A DNA stretch of 64,000 bases from Streptomyces guryensis (GTDB lineage: Bacteria > Actinomycetota > Actinomycetes > Streptomycetales > Streptomycetaceae). The position numbers and the translations under genes are program-made. The notes beneath the pieces are model-generated. The model saw nothing but the letters and a program-made list of their open reading frames with translations. It did no database searches and was not told where the DNA came from. Within the stretch, counting starts at the first letter, position 1; each line of letters opens with the position of its first letter. This document shows positions 63,384 through 64,000 of this stretch, one piece after another. The DNA lies in contig NZ_JAJSBI010000022.1 in the NCBI RefSeq assembly GCF_021261325.1, positions 62,001 to 126,000 on the forward strand, read 5' to 3'.

Positions 63384-64000
63384 GTCCCCACCTCCAGCCC
63401 CCGGGGTCTGAGCAGGAGTTCCGCCAGTGAGGCCAGCCAGTCCACCAGCAGCGCCAGGACGACCGTGAGGATGGAGCCCAGCATCAGCACCGGCATCCGC
63501 TGGTTGGTGATGCCGGTGGTGATCAGCACGCCCAGGCCGCCGCCTCCGCCGAAGGTCGCCAGGGTCGCCGTGCCGACGTTCAGGACCAGTGCCGTACGGA
63601 CGCCCGCGAGGATCAGCGGTACGGCCAGCGGGAGTTCGACCCTGGACAGCACCCCCAGCGGGGTCATGCCGATACCACGGGCCGCCTCCAGCAGCGTCGG
63701 GTCGTTGGCCTTCAGACCGGCGATCGTGTTGGAGAGGACCGGCAGCACGGCGTAGATGATGATGCCGATCAGGGCCGCCTTCGTGCCGGTGCCGAGCCAG
63801 ATCACCAGCAGGGCCAGCAGGCCGATCGCCGGGGTCGCCTGGCCCATGTTGGCGATCGTCATCGCGACCGGCGTGGCCTTCCGGAACGCCTTGCGGGTGA
63901 GCAGGATGCCCAGCGGGATCGCGATGATCAGCACGAAGAAGGTCGAGATCACCACGAGCTGGATCTGCTGCGAGAGGGCCTTCGACACCTGGCCGCCCGA
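63380..64000 (-). CDS. Glycine betaine/choline ABC permease, partial
   Basis: Inner-membrane permease of the OpuAB/OpuCB type, open to the window edge; the start lies outside. At least five hydrophobic segments are seen, and the coupling loop LLEAARGIGMTPLGVLSRVELP is in the expected place. An ATPase and a second permease probably lie beyond the window. The operon likely serves osmoprotectant uptake. Confidence 0.93.
   Translation of the reverse strand, partial: SGGQVSKALSQQIQLVVISTFFVLIIAIPLGILLTRKAFRKATPVAMTIANMGQATPAIGLLALLVIWLGTGTKAALIGIIIYAVLPVLSNTIAGLKANDPTLLEAARGIGMTPLGVLSRVELPLAVPLILAGVRTALVLNVGTATLATFGGGGGLGVLITTGITNQRMPVLMLGSILTVVLALLVDWLASLAELLLRPRGLEVGT

Overview
The window is high-GC DNA of Streptomyces type. 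Codon third positions are strongly G/C, GTG starts are common, and rare TTA codons fall in accessory genes. Several gene neighbourhoods (narK-nnaR, ECF sigma/anti-sigma, HelD-like helicase, malic enzyme, HU, MurA, YqgE, GH20) match from memory a conserved block of the Streptomyces coelicolor core chromosome; no search was run.

Layout. 1-348: 3' part of tmRNA and its terminator. 461-3462: an internally duplicated unknown protein, a small membrane protein and a secreted PHB-depolymerase-like esterase. 3449-12746 (minus): a sugar operon in the order solute-binding lipoprotein, two permeases, GH31 alpha-xylosidase, LacI regulator and secreted GH3, with paired palindromic operators upstream; a xyloglucan-oligosaccharide role is inferred. 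12962-18890: divergent MFS/LysR pair, then a DUF4097 + DrrAB-type ABC operon divergent from an HTH/MarR-like regulator across a cluster of TTGCAA sites. 19075-31764: core block (nitrate transporter, NnaR-like regulator, CGNR protein, sigma/anti-sigma pair, HelD-like ATPase, a candidate structured RNA, malic enzyme, HU, MurA, YqgE, DUF3039).

31838-34831 is a fossil operon. A DasR-like operator is followed by decayed remnants of a sugar-binding protein and two permeases, then an intact GH20 hexosaminidase. 35076-40068 encodes a three-subunit molybdo-flavoprotein of the xanthine dehydrogenase family; its iron-sulphur subunit has a very long disordered N-terminus and its large subunit lacks signature active-site residues.

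40595-53430 is the accessory zone. It holds a SUKH-4-like protein, a low-GC PD-(D/E)XK-like nuclease, an ISAs1-type transposase remnant, and a tightly coupled six-gene operon: aldo/keto reductase, FKBP isomerase, hexapeptide acyltransferase, UDP-GlcNAc 2-epimerase-like enzyme, membrane protein, and a 1162-residue NACHT-FGE-alpha/beta hydrolase protein. A PIG-L deacetylase and a short UDP-sugar dehydrogenase follow, then an IS701-type remnant abutting tRNA-Cys. Four of these genes carry a TTA codon, so bldA control is likely. This is the best candidate for an undescribed system: a STAND-type sensor/effector embedded in a nucleotide-sugar pathway.

53868-64000 returns to chromosomal genes: a truncated Doc toxin lacking its catalytic His, a DEAD/DEAH-type helicase, IclR and PucR regulators, a GNAT plus enolase-superfamily pair, a Lon-like membrane protease, VapBC, and the start of a glycine-betaine/choline ABC transporter cut by the window edge.
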